A stretch of 63,205 nt of DNA from Lachnospiraceae bacterium (lineage in GTDB: Bacteria; Bacillota; Clostridia; Lachnospirales; Lachnospiraceae). Below, piece after piece: positions 19,885 through 27,682 of this stretch. The notes beneath the pieces are model-generated. The model worked only from the letters and a program-made list of their open reading frames with translations, had not been told where the DNA came from and made no database searches. The translations under genes and the position numbers were made by a program. Positions within the stretch are counted from its first letter, which is position 1; each line of letters begins with the position of its first letter. The DNA lies in NCBI GenBank assembly GCA_021203305.1, contig JAJQBK010000013.1, positions 1 to 63,205 of the forward strand. Direction: 5' to 3'.

Positions 19885-19947
19885 TTTTCCTCCTTTTTTC
19901 TACAGCGGAATGGAACCGGCCATTCATTCTAGTAGAAGGTTTTGTAA

Positions 19948-20268
19948 TTACTTTGTGACCATTTTGATAACAATATTGACACCGGCCGGAAGTTCCATTC
20001 TCTGCAGGGCATCCATGGTCTTCTGGTTCGGGGCAATGACATCGATCAGTCTCTTGTGGGTTCTCTGCTCAAACTGCTCTCTGGAGTCCTTGTACTTGTG
20101 AACCGCCCTGAGGATGGTCACAACCTCCTTTTTGGTAGGAAGAGGGACGGGGCCGCTGACCTGAGATCCGTTCTTTTTGACTGTTTCGATGATTTTTTTG
20201 GCAGATGCATCGATCAGCTGATGATCGTATGCCTTGAGTGTAATTCTCATTACCTGTTGATTTGCCAT
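19948..20268 (-). CDS. rpsJ: 30S ribosomal protein S10
   Basis: Head protein and NusE transcription factor (NusB partner). 106 residues from [20 protein letters not shown], with the signature [21 protein letters not shown] start at 20268, ten bases after AAAGGAGG; an in-frame codon at 20292 precedes the SD and is rejected. First gene of the superoperon; no tuf or fusA lies upstream, where instead a divergent udk is found. Confidence 0.96.
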   Translation of the reverse strand: MANQQVMRITLKAYDHQLIDASAKKIIETVKKNGSQVSGPVPLPTKKEVVTILRAVHKYKDSREQFEQRTHKRLIDVIAPNQKTMDALQRMELPAGVNIVIKMVTK

Positions 20269-20552
20269 AAAAAAGTCGCCTCCTTTTCGCACTTTTTAAA
20301 AATGATAGAATGTGCGACAAGCGGTGACTGTACACTCTCCCGTGTGTGTCCTTAACAGGCCCTGAAAAAAGGCTCGCAGCCGGGCCTAAAATCATCCTGT
20401 CAGACCTACACGTTGTTTCTGTCTCAATGACAGACATGCTTTGTACAGTGACTTGCCGTCAGTATCTCGACTTGACATTCGCTCCACGGAAAACCCATAC
20501 GCCGTTACCGCCGCATGGCAACCTCACGCTTCACAGCTATCATGTCACAGCA
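20269..20552 (-). promoter_or_regulatory. Long structured 5' leader of rpsJ
   Basis: From the likely start site (about 20552) to the rpsJ ATG there are about 284 nt without a gene. On the minus strand it has a hairpin CATGCG/CGTATG enclosing GCGGTAACGG, then a Cys-free series of smaller dyads (GTCTGTCATTGAGACAGA), and a T-rich element CCTTTTTTCAGGG before the RBS. This resembles a ribosomal-protein leader in position and size; a control role is inferred. Confidence 0.5.
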
Positions 20553-20558
20553 AGAAAG

Positions 20559-20587
20559 ATATTACAACAAAATTGCCCGGAATGCAA
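20559..20587 (-). promoter_or_regulatory. Main promoter of the S10 superoperon
   Basis: Minus-strand TTGCAT, 17-nt spacer, TAATAT. It is the only strong promoter between udk and rpsJ on this strand and would begin transcription about 285 nt upstream of rpsJ. Confidence 0.75.
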
Positions 20588-20625
20588 GCTGTATTTTTCT
20601 GAAATTGTATTTTTTTTGTATTTTT

Positions 20626-20849
20626 GTTACTATTCGCAGCCAACTTGGGAGGTATAAACAGGCTCGTCAAGCGCAGTTTGCTTGTAAGGGACTGTTTATA
20701 TCTTCCAAGGTGACTGTGAAGCAGTCACTTTCTCTACGAGACGCCCTTCGGGTGCCCCTCATAAGCAAAAAGATGAGCGGCGTTTTTTGCCGCGCCGGAC
20801 GCGTAGCGGACGCTTTTGCGCATGTGGGGAAATGGCTGTGAATAGTAAC
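20626..20849. mobile_element. 224-bp MITE-like element between rpsJ and udk
   Basis: Both ends carry a 17-bp inverted repeat, GTTACTATTCRCAGCCA (16 of 17 identical). The 8 bases just outside are the same on both sides in direct orientation: GTATTTTT at 20618-20625 and 20850-20857. This looks like an 8-bp target duplication. The interior has no gene; it holds several hairpins, such as GTGACTG/CAGTCAC and TATAAACAG/CTGTTTATA, plus a GC-rich palindromic stretch. It sits between two divergent promoters. One flank is T-rich, so a chance match is possible. Confidence 0.6.
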
Positions 20850-20862
20850 GTATTTTTTAATG

Positions 20863-20891
20863 TTGTAGAAAATTCTTTTTTATTGTATACT
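20863..20891 (+). promoter_or_regulatory. Promoter of udk
   Basis: TTGTAG, 17-nt spacer, TATACT, starting 14 bp beyond the MITE-like element and ending 32 nt before the udk ATG. Confidence 0.7.
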
Positions 20892-20923
20892 GATTTAAAA
20901 TAAAAACAGCAGGGGTGCATAAG

Positions 20924-21571
20924 ATGGATATTCTGGTGGTGGGAATCGCGGGCGGCAGCGCCTCCGGCAAAACGACGGTGGTAGAACGGATCAAGGAATA
21001 TTTCGGGGACGACATCGTAGTCATCGGCCATGACAACTATTACAAGGCTCACGACGACATGTCCTATGAGGAACGGACCCATCTCAATTATGACCATCCC
21101 TCCTCCTTCGACACAGAGCTGATGGTGGCGGACGTCATGAAGCTGAAGGCGGGGCAGACCGTGGATATTCCTACTTATGATTACAGCGTTCATAACCGCT
21201 CTGAGAATACGCTGCGGATCACCCCCAAAAGCGTGATCGTGCTGGAGGGAATCCTGCTCTTCTATGACGCCCGGCTGCGGGAACTGATGGACGTCAAAAT
21301 TTTTGTGGACACCCCGGCGGATGAGCGGCTGGCGCGGAGAATCCGCAGGGACATAGCGGAGTGGGGACGGTCGCTGGAATCCGTGCTGACCCAGTATCAG
21401 GAGACGGTGCGGCCCATGCACGAGGCCTTCGTGGAGCCCACCAAAATGCACGCGGATATCATCATCCCGGAGGGCGGAGAGAATACTGTCGGGATTGAAA
21501 TCCTTCAGCAGTATCTGCGAAGCAAGGTGCAGAGGCAGACGACATCCCGCGGAGACATCCGCGAAACATAA
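20924..21571 (+). CDS. udk: Uridine kinase
   Basis: Phosphorylates uridine and cytidine to UMP and CMP in pyrimidine salvage. 215 residues with P-loop GIAGGSASGKTTV near the N-terminus, the substrate motif HDNYYK, YDHPSSFDTELM, and the LID region DERLARRIRRDIAEWGRS. I use ATG 20924, eight bases after AGGGG; a GTG three codons earlier is weaker. It is monocistronic, ending at the bidirectional terminator at 21581. Confidence 0.93.
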   Translation: MDILVVGIAGGSASGKTTVVERIKEYFGDDIVVIGHDNYYKAHDDMSYEERTHLNYDHPSSFDTELMVADVMKLKAGQTVDIPTYDYSVHNRSENTLRITPKSVIVLEGILLFYDARLRELMDVKIFVDTPADERLARRIRRDIAEWGRSLESVLTQYQETVRPMHEAFVEPTKMHADIIIPEGGENTVGIEILQQYLRSKVQRQTTSRGDIRET

Positions 21572-21580
21572 ATGGAAAAA

Positions 21581-21622
21581 AAGCCTGTCACGCAGCATTG
21601 AAAAATACTGTGAGACAGGCTT
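21581..21622. terminator. Bidirectional terminator between udk and the methyltransferase
   Basis: AAGCCTGTC pairs with GACAGGCTT and the helix extends inward (ACGCAG/CTGTGA, imperfect). It is flanked by A and T runs on both strands, so it can end udk (+) and the convergent methyltransferase gene (-). Confidence 0.8.
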
Positions 21623-21631
21623 TTATGATTC

Positions 21632-22516
21632 TCAGCCGCAGCTCCACCTGCCGCTGGCGCCGCAGGGAAGGATAAGACTGCTCGAGGAAACAGGCAGGCC
21701 GATTTCCCCGGCCTCCACTCTGCCTCCATGCTGTGGACGGATAACAGCGGACATCATGTAGGTCAGAACGGCGGGCTGCAGGCCGGTGGTGTAGGAATTG
21801 ATCAGGAAAAACAGCGGCTCCTCAGAAAGAAGCTGGCTGGCCCGCTGAATCAGGGAAAAGACGCTGTCCTCGATTTTCCAGATTTCCCCTTTGGGACCCC
21901 GTCCATAGGAGGGCGGGTCCATGATCACAGCGTCATAACGGTTGCCTCTGCGAAGCTCCCGCTCCACAAATTTGACGCAGTCATCCACAAGATAGCGGAC
22001 AGGCGCGTCGGCAAGGCCGCTGATCTGGGCATTTTCCTTTGCCCAGCCCACCATGCCCCTGGAGGCGTCCACATGAACCACGCTGGCCCCGGCTTTGGCC
22101 GCCGCCAAGGTAGCGCCGCCGGTATAGGCGAAAAGATTTAAAACCTTGGCGGGACTGCCAGGTTTCTCTGACCGCCTCTTTTTTATTAAGGAAGAAAACC
22201 ATTCCCAGTTGGCGGCCTGTTCCGGGAAAAGGCCGGTGTGCTTAAAGCTGAAGGGCTTTAAGCGGAAGGTCAGACCCAGAGACTGGTAAGAGATGCTCCA
22301 CTCCTGCGGGAGATTGTGAAATTCCCATTCGCCGCCGCCCTTACTGGAGCGGTGATAATGTCCATTGGGGGCAGACCAGAGAGGATTTTCCTTCGGAGTG
22401 TCCCAGATGACCTGGGGGTCGGGGCGCACAAGGGCATAATCTCCCCACCGCTCCAGCTTTTCCCCGCCGGAGGTGTCCAGGACCTCATAGTCTTTCCACT
22501 TGTCCGCAATCCACAT
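21632..22516 (-). CDS. RlmI/RlmK-like class I SAM-dependent rRNA methyltransferase
   Basis: 294 residues. A short N-terminal region is followed by a Rossmann methyltransferase domain with the SAM loop VLNLFAYTGGATLAAAKAGA, the acidic strand VVHVDASRGMVGWAKENA, and the catalytic-type motif VIMDPPSYGRGPKG. This DPP(S/A)YG pattern is typical of cytosine-C5/guanine methyltransferases of the RlmI/K family. The PUA domain of E. coli RlmI is missing. Start chosen at 22516 with GAGGAG 7 nt upstream. The exact rRNA position modified is unknown. Confidence 0.75.
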   Translation of the reverse strand: MWIADKWKDYEVLDTSGGEKLERWGDYALVRPDPQVIWDTPKENPLWSAPNGHYHRSSKGGGEWEFHNLPQEWSISYQSLGLTFRLKPFSFKHTGLFPEQAANWEWFSSLIKKRRSEKPGSPAKVLNLFAYTGGATLAAAKAGASVVHVDASRGMVGWAKENAQISGLADAPVRYLVDDCVKFVERELRRGNRYDAVIMDPPSYGRGPKGEIWKIEDSVFSLIQRASQLLSEEPLFFLINSYTTGLQPAVLTYMMSAVIRPQHGGRVEAGEIGLPVSSSSLILPCGASGRWSCG

Positions 22517-22640
22517 ATCTTTTCTCCTCGTATTTACAATTATGTTTTCCAGTTCACTGCGAACAGGCTCACGGAAAATCACATAAACTGCTTCACTCAT
22601 GCTGTGCCAAACGCTCCGATGAGTCCTGAATACAGGAAAA

Positions 22641-22681
22641 ATGGTTAAGATGTCAAAAGTGGTTCACGGATTGCTCCGCGC
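22641..22681 (-). repeat. 3'-flank repeat, copy 1
   Basis: On the minus strand this contains GTGAACCACTTTTGA followed by CTTAACCAT, about 40 nt after the stop codon of the DUF1015 gene. A second copy in the same orientation lies at 56234-56274, just after the pepF stop. The identity is close over about 28 nt. Function unknown. Confidence 0.6.
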
Positions 22682-22720
22682 TACGCGCTCCCACAATCCT
22701 GCAGGAACCAAAAATGTATT

Positions 22721-23953
22721 TTAAATCTCATGCAGGAACAGACTGCTCCGCAGCTTCGGCTCAAACCAGGTGGATTTGGGGGGCATGAGCAGCCCCTCGT
22801 CCGCCACGGCGAAAAGCTCAGCGATAGAGGTTGGGTACATGGCAAAGGCCACGGCGCAGTCGGTATGTACCCGCCGCTCCAGCTCCTTCAGGCCGCGGAT
22901 GCCGCCCACGAAATCAATACGGTTGTCGATCCTGGGATCATGAATGTCCAGAACCGGAGCCAGCAGCTCTTTCTGGAGCACAGATACATCCAGGCCGTCC
23001 ACGGGATGGGCATTTTCAAACTCCGGCTTCACCCTCAGCCGATACCAGCCGCTTTTTAAATACATACCGATCTCCCCTTTCCGGGAAGGAGAAACGGGTG
23101 TTTCTGACGGCTCTGTCACAAACTTTTCTGCCGCCTTTGTCAGAAATTCCTGTTCTGTCAGGCCGTTTAAATCCTTCACAACCCGGTTATAGTCCATGAT
23201 CATCAGCTCCTCATCGGGGAAGAGAACCGAGAGGAAATAATTGAATTCCTCACTGCCTGTGTAATCCGGGTGCTGTACGCGGCGCTTCAGCCCTACCTTC
23301 ACAGCGGAAGCGGCCCTGTGGTGTCCGTCCGCGATGTAAATCTGAGGGATGTTTCCGAAGGCGGTCTCGATCTGCCGGATTCTGTTTTCCTCAAAAATTG
23401 TCCAGCCCCTGTGGGTGACGCCGTCCTCCGATGTAAAATCAAAGCAGGGGTTCTCTTCTTTTACCTCCGCGACAATACCGCTCAGCGTTTCGTTCCTGCG
23501 GTAGGCCAGAAAAATGGGGCCGGTCTGCATGCCGCAGACGTCGATGTGGCGGATGCGGTCCTGTTCCTTTTCCTCTCTGGTGTTTTCGTGCTTTTTGATA
23601 ACGCCGTTGATGTAGTCGTCGATGGAGGCGCAGGCCACGATGCCGGTCTGGGTGCGGCCGTTCATGGTCAGCTCGTAGAGGTAATAACCCGGCTGATTAT
23701 CCCGCACAAAGTCGCCGTCCTCAATCATTTTCATGATCATATCACGGGCCTTTTCATAGACCTCGGGAGCGTACATGTCGTATTCGTCAGGGAACTGCGT
23801 CTCCGGGCGGTCAATATTTAAAAAGGATTTGGGACGGCCTGATACCGCCGCCTTAGCCTCCTGTCTGTTGTAAACGTCATAAGGGAGGGCGGCGATTTCA
23901 GCTGCCAATCCGTCCGCGGGGCGAATAGCGTGAAAGCTTTTGATGATTGCCAT
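22721..23953 (-). CDS. DUF1015 family protein
   Basis: 410 residues, no signal peptide. It matches the DUF1015 pattern: IIKSFHAIRPADG and ALPYDVYNRQEA at the start, NIDRPETQFPDE, and a strongly conserved IYIADGHHRAASAVKV near the middle. The DGHHRxxA block resembles the catalytic DGxHR motif of ParB/sulfiredoxin-fold enzymes such as free serine kinases; this is inference. In many Clostridia the gene follows serC-serA, but here it follows carB, and the serine genes are not present in this window. Confidence 0.85.
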   Translation of the reverse strand: MAIIKSFHAIRPADGLAAEIAALPYDVYNRQEAKAAVSGRPKSFLNIDRPETQFPDEYDMYAPEVYEKARDMIMKMIEDGDFVRDNQPGYYLYELTMNGRTQTGIVACASIDDYINGVIKKHENTREEKEQDRIRHIDVCGMQTGPIFLAYRRNETLSGIVAEVKEENPCFDFTSEDGVTHRGWTIFEENRIRQIETAFGNIPQIYIADGHHRAASAVKVGLKRRVQHPDYTGSEEFNYFLSVLFPDEELMIMDYNRVVKDLNGLTEQEFLTKAAEKFVTEPSETPVSPSRKGEIGMYLKSGWYRLRVKPEFENAHPVDGLDVSVLQKELLAPVLDIHDPRIDNRIDFVGGIRGLKELERRVHTDCAVAFAMYPTSIAELFAVADEGLLMPPKSTWFEPKLRSSLFLHEI

Positions 23954-24001
23954 ATTCTTTTCCTTATCATATCATTTCGTATAAAGTTTAAGTTTATCTT
24001 T

Positions 24002-24092
24002 GCAGTTTCCGGAAACAGTATTTCAGAAAAGCACGGCGAAAAACTGTCGTTAATCTTCGCATTAGCTTTTCTGAAATACTGTTCCCTGCTTT
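24002..24092. repeat. Hairpin element with variable arms, copy A
   Basis: Left flank GCAGTTTCC, then a 22-nt arm (24011-24032), a 32-nt loop (24033-24064), a 21-nt complementary arm (24065-24085) and right flank CTGCTT. The arms pair along their whole length except one bulged A. The loop begins ACGGC and ends TTCGC-ATTA, matching the outline of copies B and C, but its middle differs. It contains an inner helix GCGAA/TTCGC. It lies between carB and the DUF1015 gene. Confidence 0.8.
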
Positions 24093-24102
24093 CCCTCAAA
24101 TT

Positions 24103-27100
24103 TTAATCTTTGTTCCTGATCAGCGCGTGGATTTCCTGCAGTGACTTCACCTCACTGCTGCCATGTTTGTTGACATAATTGATTCCCCTGGCAGCCGCTC
24201 TGGCTCCGGCAATGGTGGTAATGTAGGGAATCTTCGCCTTGATGGCGGCCTTGCGCAGATAGCTGTCGTCGAACGCGCTGTCCTTTCCCGCGGGGGAATT
24301 GACCATCAGGTCAATCTGTCCGTTGGTGACCATATCCAGAATATTGGGACGGCCCTCGTGAAGCTTTTTCACATAAATGGCGTCCACACCGTTTTCCCGC
24401 AGAAGCTCACAGGTATGCTCCGTAGCATAAATTTTGAACCCGTCCTCCGCAAAGAGGCGGCCAATTTCCACCACCTCAGCCTTATCCCTTCGGTTCACGG
24501 AAATCAGCACGCTTCCTTTCAGTGGAAGTCTGGTCTGCGTAGCTTCCTGGGCCTTGTAATAGGCCTCGCCGTAGTAGGTGGAAAGTCCCAACACCTCACC
24601 GGTGGACCGCATCTCCGGTCCCAACAGGGGGTCTACCTCCGGAAACATGTTGAAGGGGAATACCGCTTCCTTCACTCCATAATAGGGGATGTCCTGCTCT
24701 TTTAAGGCGGGTACCGGCGATGGACGTCCGGTAATCTCCGATGTAATAATGTCCGTGGCAAGGGGCACCATGCGGATGTTGCAGACCTTGGAGACCAGCG
24801 GCACAGTACGGGAGGCTCTGGGATTGGCTTCCAGCACATAAACCACGCCCTTCTCAATGGCATACTGCATATTCATCAGGCCGCGGACATGCATCTCCTC
24901 CGCGATCCTTTTGGTATAGTCCTTGATGGTGCGCAGATTTTCCTCTGAAATATGCACCGAGGGAATAATGCAGGCTGAGTCCCCGGAATGGATCCCCGCC
25001 AGCTCAATATGCTCCATGACAGCCGGCACAAAAGCGTGGGTTCCGTCGCTGATGGCGTCCGCCTCGCACTCCATGGCGTGATTCAGGAAACGGTCAATGA
25101 GAATGGGCCTGTCCGGGGTGACGCCCACGGCTGCCGCCATATAGGACTTCATGCTCTCGTCATCATAAACCACCTCCATGCCCCGGCCACCCAGCACATA
25201 AGAGGGACGCACCATCACCGGATATCCGATCTCACCCGCGATCTGCAGAGCCTCCTCCACCGTGGTGGCCATGCCGGACTCAGGCATGGGAATATTTAAT
25301 TTTTCCATCATGGCGCGGAACTGGTCCCTGTCCTCCGCCAGGTCAATCACCGCCGGGGAGGTGCCGAGGATTTTCACGCCGTTCTTTTCCAGGTCAGCAG
25401 CCAGATTTAAGGGGGTCTGCCCTCCGAACTGGGCGATCACACCCACCGGCTGTTCTTTCCGGTAAATGCTGAGCACATCCTCCAGCGTCAGCGGCTCAAA
25501 ATACAGCTTATCGGAGGTATCATAATCGGTGGAAACCGTCTCCGGATTGCAGTTGACGATAATGGTCTCAAAGCCCAGCTTTTTCAAAGCCAGGGAGGCA
25601 TGGACACCGCAGTAGTCAAACTCGATGCCCTGGCCGATGCGGTTGGGGCCGCCGCCCAGAATCATAACCTTGGGCCTGTCCGTACGGATGGGATTTTTAT
25701 CTTCACCGCTGTAGGTGGAATAATAATAAGCACTGTCCAATGTGCCGCTGACGTGAACGCCCTCCCAGGTTTCCTCCACGCCAAGAACCAGGCGGCGCTC
25801 TCTCACCTCATCCTCGGAAACATCCAGAATCTGGCTTAAGTATTTATCGGAAAAACCGTCCTTTTTGGCCCGGATCAGAGCCTCATCGTCAGGCAGGCTG
25901 CCTTTGGATTTTGCCAGCGCTTCCTCCTCTTCCACCAGCTCCTTCATCTGTTCAATGAAATATCTCTTGACGTATGTCAGGTTATAGATTTCCTCCACGG
26001 TTGCGCCCTTGCGCAACGCCTCATACATGATGAAATGACGATCACTGGAGGGTGTCGCCAGCATACGGCAGAGCTCTTCCTTTGATTTCCGGTCGTAGTC
26101 TTTGGCGTGTCCTAGGCCGTAGCGGCCTGTTTCCAGAGAACGGACCGCTTTCTGGAAAGCTTCCTTGTAGGTCTTGCCAATGCTCATGACCTCGCCCACG
26201 GCGCGCATCTGGGTACCCAGTTTATCCTCCACACCCTTGAATTTCTCAAAGGCCCAGCGGGCAAACTTGATCACCACATAATCGCCGTCCGGGACATATT
26301 TATCCAGAGTGCCGTACTTGCCGCACGGGATGTCCTTTAAGGTCAGGCCCGCCGCCAGCATGGCGGACACCATGGCGATGGGAAAGCCGGTGGCCTTGCT
26401 GGCCAGAGCCGAGGAGCGGGATGTCCGGGGATTGATCTCGATGACCACAACGCGGTCACTTACCGGATCATGGGCAAACTGGACGTTGGTGCCGCCAATG
26501 ACCTGAACCGACTCCACGATACGGTATGCCTGCTCCTGTAAGCGCTCCTGCACCTCTTTGGAGATGGTCAGCATGGGGGCCGCGCAGAAGGAGTCTCCGG
26601 TGTGGACGCCCATGGGATCGATATTTTCAATGAAGCAGACCGTGATCATATTGCCGTCCGCGTCGCGCACCACCTCCAGCTCCAGCTCCTCCCAGCCGAG
26701 GACTGATTCCTCCACCAGCACCTGGCCCACCAGGCTGGCCTGTAAGCCTCTGGCGCAGACGGTTTTTAACTCTTCTTTATTATAAACCAGGCCGCCGCCG
26801 GCGCCGCCCATGGTGTAGGCCGGACGCAGCACCACCGGATAGCCCAGCCGGTCCGCGATGGCCAGGGCTTCTTCCACGCTGTAGGAGACCTCGCTTCTGG
26901 CCATCTCGATGCCTAAAGCATTCATGGCGTTTTTAAATTCAATCCGGTCCTCGCCCCGCTCAATGGCATCCACCTGAACGCCGATGACCTGGACGTGGTA
27001 CCTATCGAGAATTCCGGCTTTGGAAAGCTCGGCGCAGAGGTTTAAGCCGGACTGGCCGCCCAGGTTCGGCAGAAGGGCGTCGGGGCGTTCTTTTGCGATG

Positions 27101-27330
27101 ATCTGTTCCAGGCGCTCCACGTTCAGGGGCTCGATGTAGGTCACGTCAGCCATCTCGGGGTCTGTCATAATGGTGGCCGGGTTGGAGTTGACTAAGACAA
27201 TCTCGTACCCCAGCTTCCGCAGAGCCTTGCAGGCCTGGGTGCCGGAGTAGTCGAATTCACAGGCCTGGCCGATGATGATGGGGCCGGAGCCAATGATGAG
27301 GATTTTGTTGATGTCGGTTCGTTTTGGCAT
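24103..27330 (-). CDS. carB: Carbamoyl-phosphate synthase large subunit
   Basis: Makes carbamoyl phosphate from bicarbonate, ATP and ammonia delivered by CarA, for pyrimidines and arginine. 1075 residues: two ATP-grasp halves (about 1-400 and 545-935), each with a preATP-grasp motif (ILIIGSGPIIIGQACEFDYS; VMILGGGPNRIGQGIEFDYC), an oligomerisation region between, and a C-terminal MGS-like allosteric domain from about 936 (GSVLISVNRRDKAEV). Conserved NPRTSRSSALASKATG and NPRASRTVPLVSKV are present. No carA is adjacent, which is unusual. Confidence 0.97.
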   Translation of the reverse strand: MPKRTDINKILIIGSGPIIIGQACEFDYSGTQACKALRKLGYEIVLVNSNPATIMTDPEMADVTYIEPLNVERLEQIIAKERPDALLPNLGGQSGLNLCAELSKAGILDRYHVQVIGVQVDAIERGEDRIEFKNAMNALGIEMARSEVSYSVEEALAIADRLGYPVVLRPAYTMGGAGGGLVYNKEELKTVCARGLQASLVGQVLVEESVLGWEELELEVVRDADGNMITVCFIENIDPMGVHTGDSFCAAPMLTISKEVQERLQEQAYRIVESVQVIGGTNVQFAHDPVSDRVVVIEINPRTSRSSALASKATGFPIAMVSAMLAAGLTLKDIPCGKYGTLDKYVPDGDYVVIKFARWAFEKFKGVEDKLGTQMRAVGEVMSIGKTYKEAFQKAVRSLETGRYGLGHAKDYDRKSKEELCRMLATPSSDRHFIMYEALRKGATVEEIYNLTYVKRYFIEQMKELVEEEEALAKSKGSLPDDEALIRAKKDGFSDKYLSQILDVSEDEVRERRLVLGVEETWEGVHVSGTLDSAYYYSTYSGEDKNPIRTDRPKVMILGGGPNRIGQGIEFDYCGVHASLALKKLGFETIIVNCNPETVSTDYDTSDKLYFEPLTLEDVLSIYRKEQPVGVIAQFGGQTPLNLAADLEKNGVKILGTSPAVIDLAEDRDQFRAMMEKLNIPMPESGMATTVEEALQIAGEIGYPVMVRPSYVLGGRGMEVVYDDESMKSYMAAAVGVTPDRPILIDRFLNHAMECEADAISDGTHAFVPAVMEHIELAGIHSGDSACIIPSVHISEENLRTIKDYTKRIAEEMHVRGLMNMQYAIEKGVVYVLEANPRASRTVPLVSKVCNIRMVPLATDIITSEITGRPSPVPALKEQDIPYYGVKEAVFPFNMFPEVDPLLGPEMRSTGEVLGLSTYYGEAYYKAQEATQTRLPLKGSVLISVNRRDKAEVVEIGRLFAEDGFKIYATEHTCELLRENGVDAIYVKKLHEGRPNILDMVTNGQIDLMVNSPAGKDSAFDDSYLRKAAIKAKIPYITTIAGARAAARGINYVNKHGSSEVKSLQEIHALIRNKD

Positions 27331-27374
27331 GGAGTGCTCCTTTGATAATTTTAGTGTATTGCGAAAGAATTACA

Positions 27375-27466
27375 GCAGTTTCCGGAGCTGTCCTCCGATA
27401 AAAAAACGGCTCATGCTATTCTAGCTAAAATCGCCTTATTTTTTATCGGAGGACAGCTCCTGCTTA
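27375..27466. repeat. Hairpin element with variable arms, copy B
   Basis: Left flank GCAGTTTCC, a 22-nt arm (27384-27405), a 33-nt loop (27406-27438), a perfectly complementary 22-nt arm (27439-27460), and right flank TGCTTA. The loop is nearly identical to that of copy C (two differences). Those two differences are compensatory: GCT/AGC here versus GCC/GGC in copy C. The arms share no sequence with copies A or C beyond the first GGA. Lies in the carB leader region. Confidence 0.85.
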
Positions 27467-27581
27467 CTGGCAATCAGTATCTGAATTTCCCGGATTCCCG
27501 GATGTTCCGCGCGAAAGCACAGAAATCCGGTTTCAGGTTCCTGCTTATCTGCGGTCTTACTATGCAGACAGGCTATTCTGT

Positions 27582-27610
27582 ATCATACAGAATGTATCTG
27601 TTTTTTGCAA
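27582..27610 (-). promoter_or_regulatory. Likely carB promoter with a palindromic operator
   Basis: Minus-strand TTGCAA, 17-nt spacer, TATGAT. A 19-bp palindrome, ATTCTGTATGATACAGAAT (27575-27593), covers the -10 box, suggesting repressor control. It lies about 250 nt upstream of carB, with hairpin copy B between. Confidence 0.55.
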
Positions 27611-27682
27611 GTCAAATTATATTTCCTCCGCCTGTATTTTGGAGGCAGCGACAATTTCCACTCACAGGCAAAGGCTTTTCCA

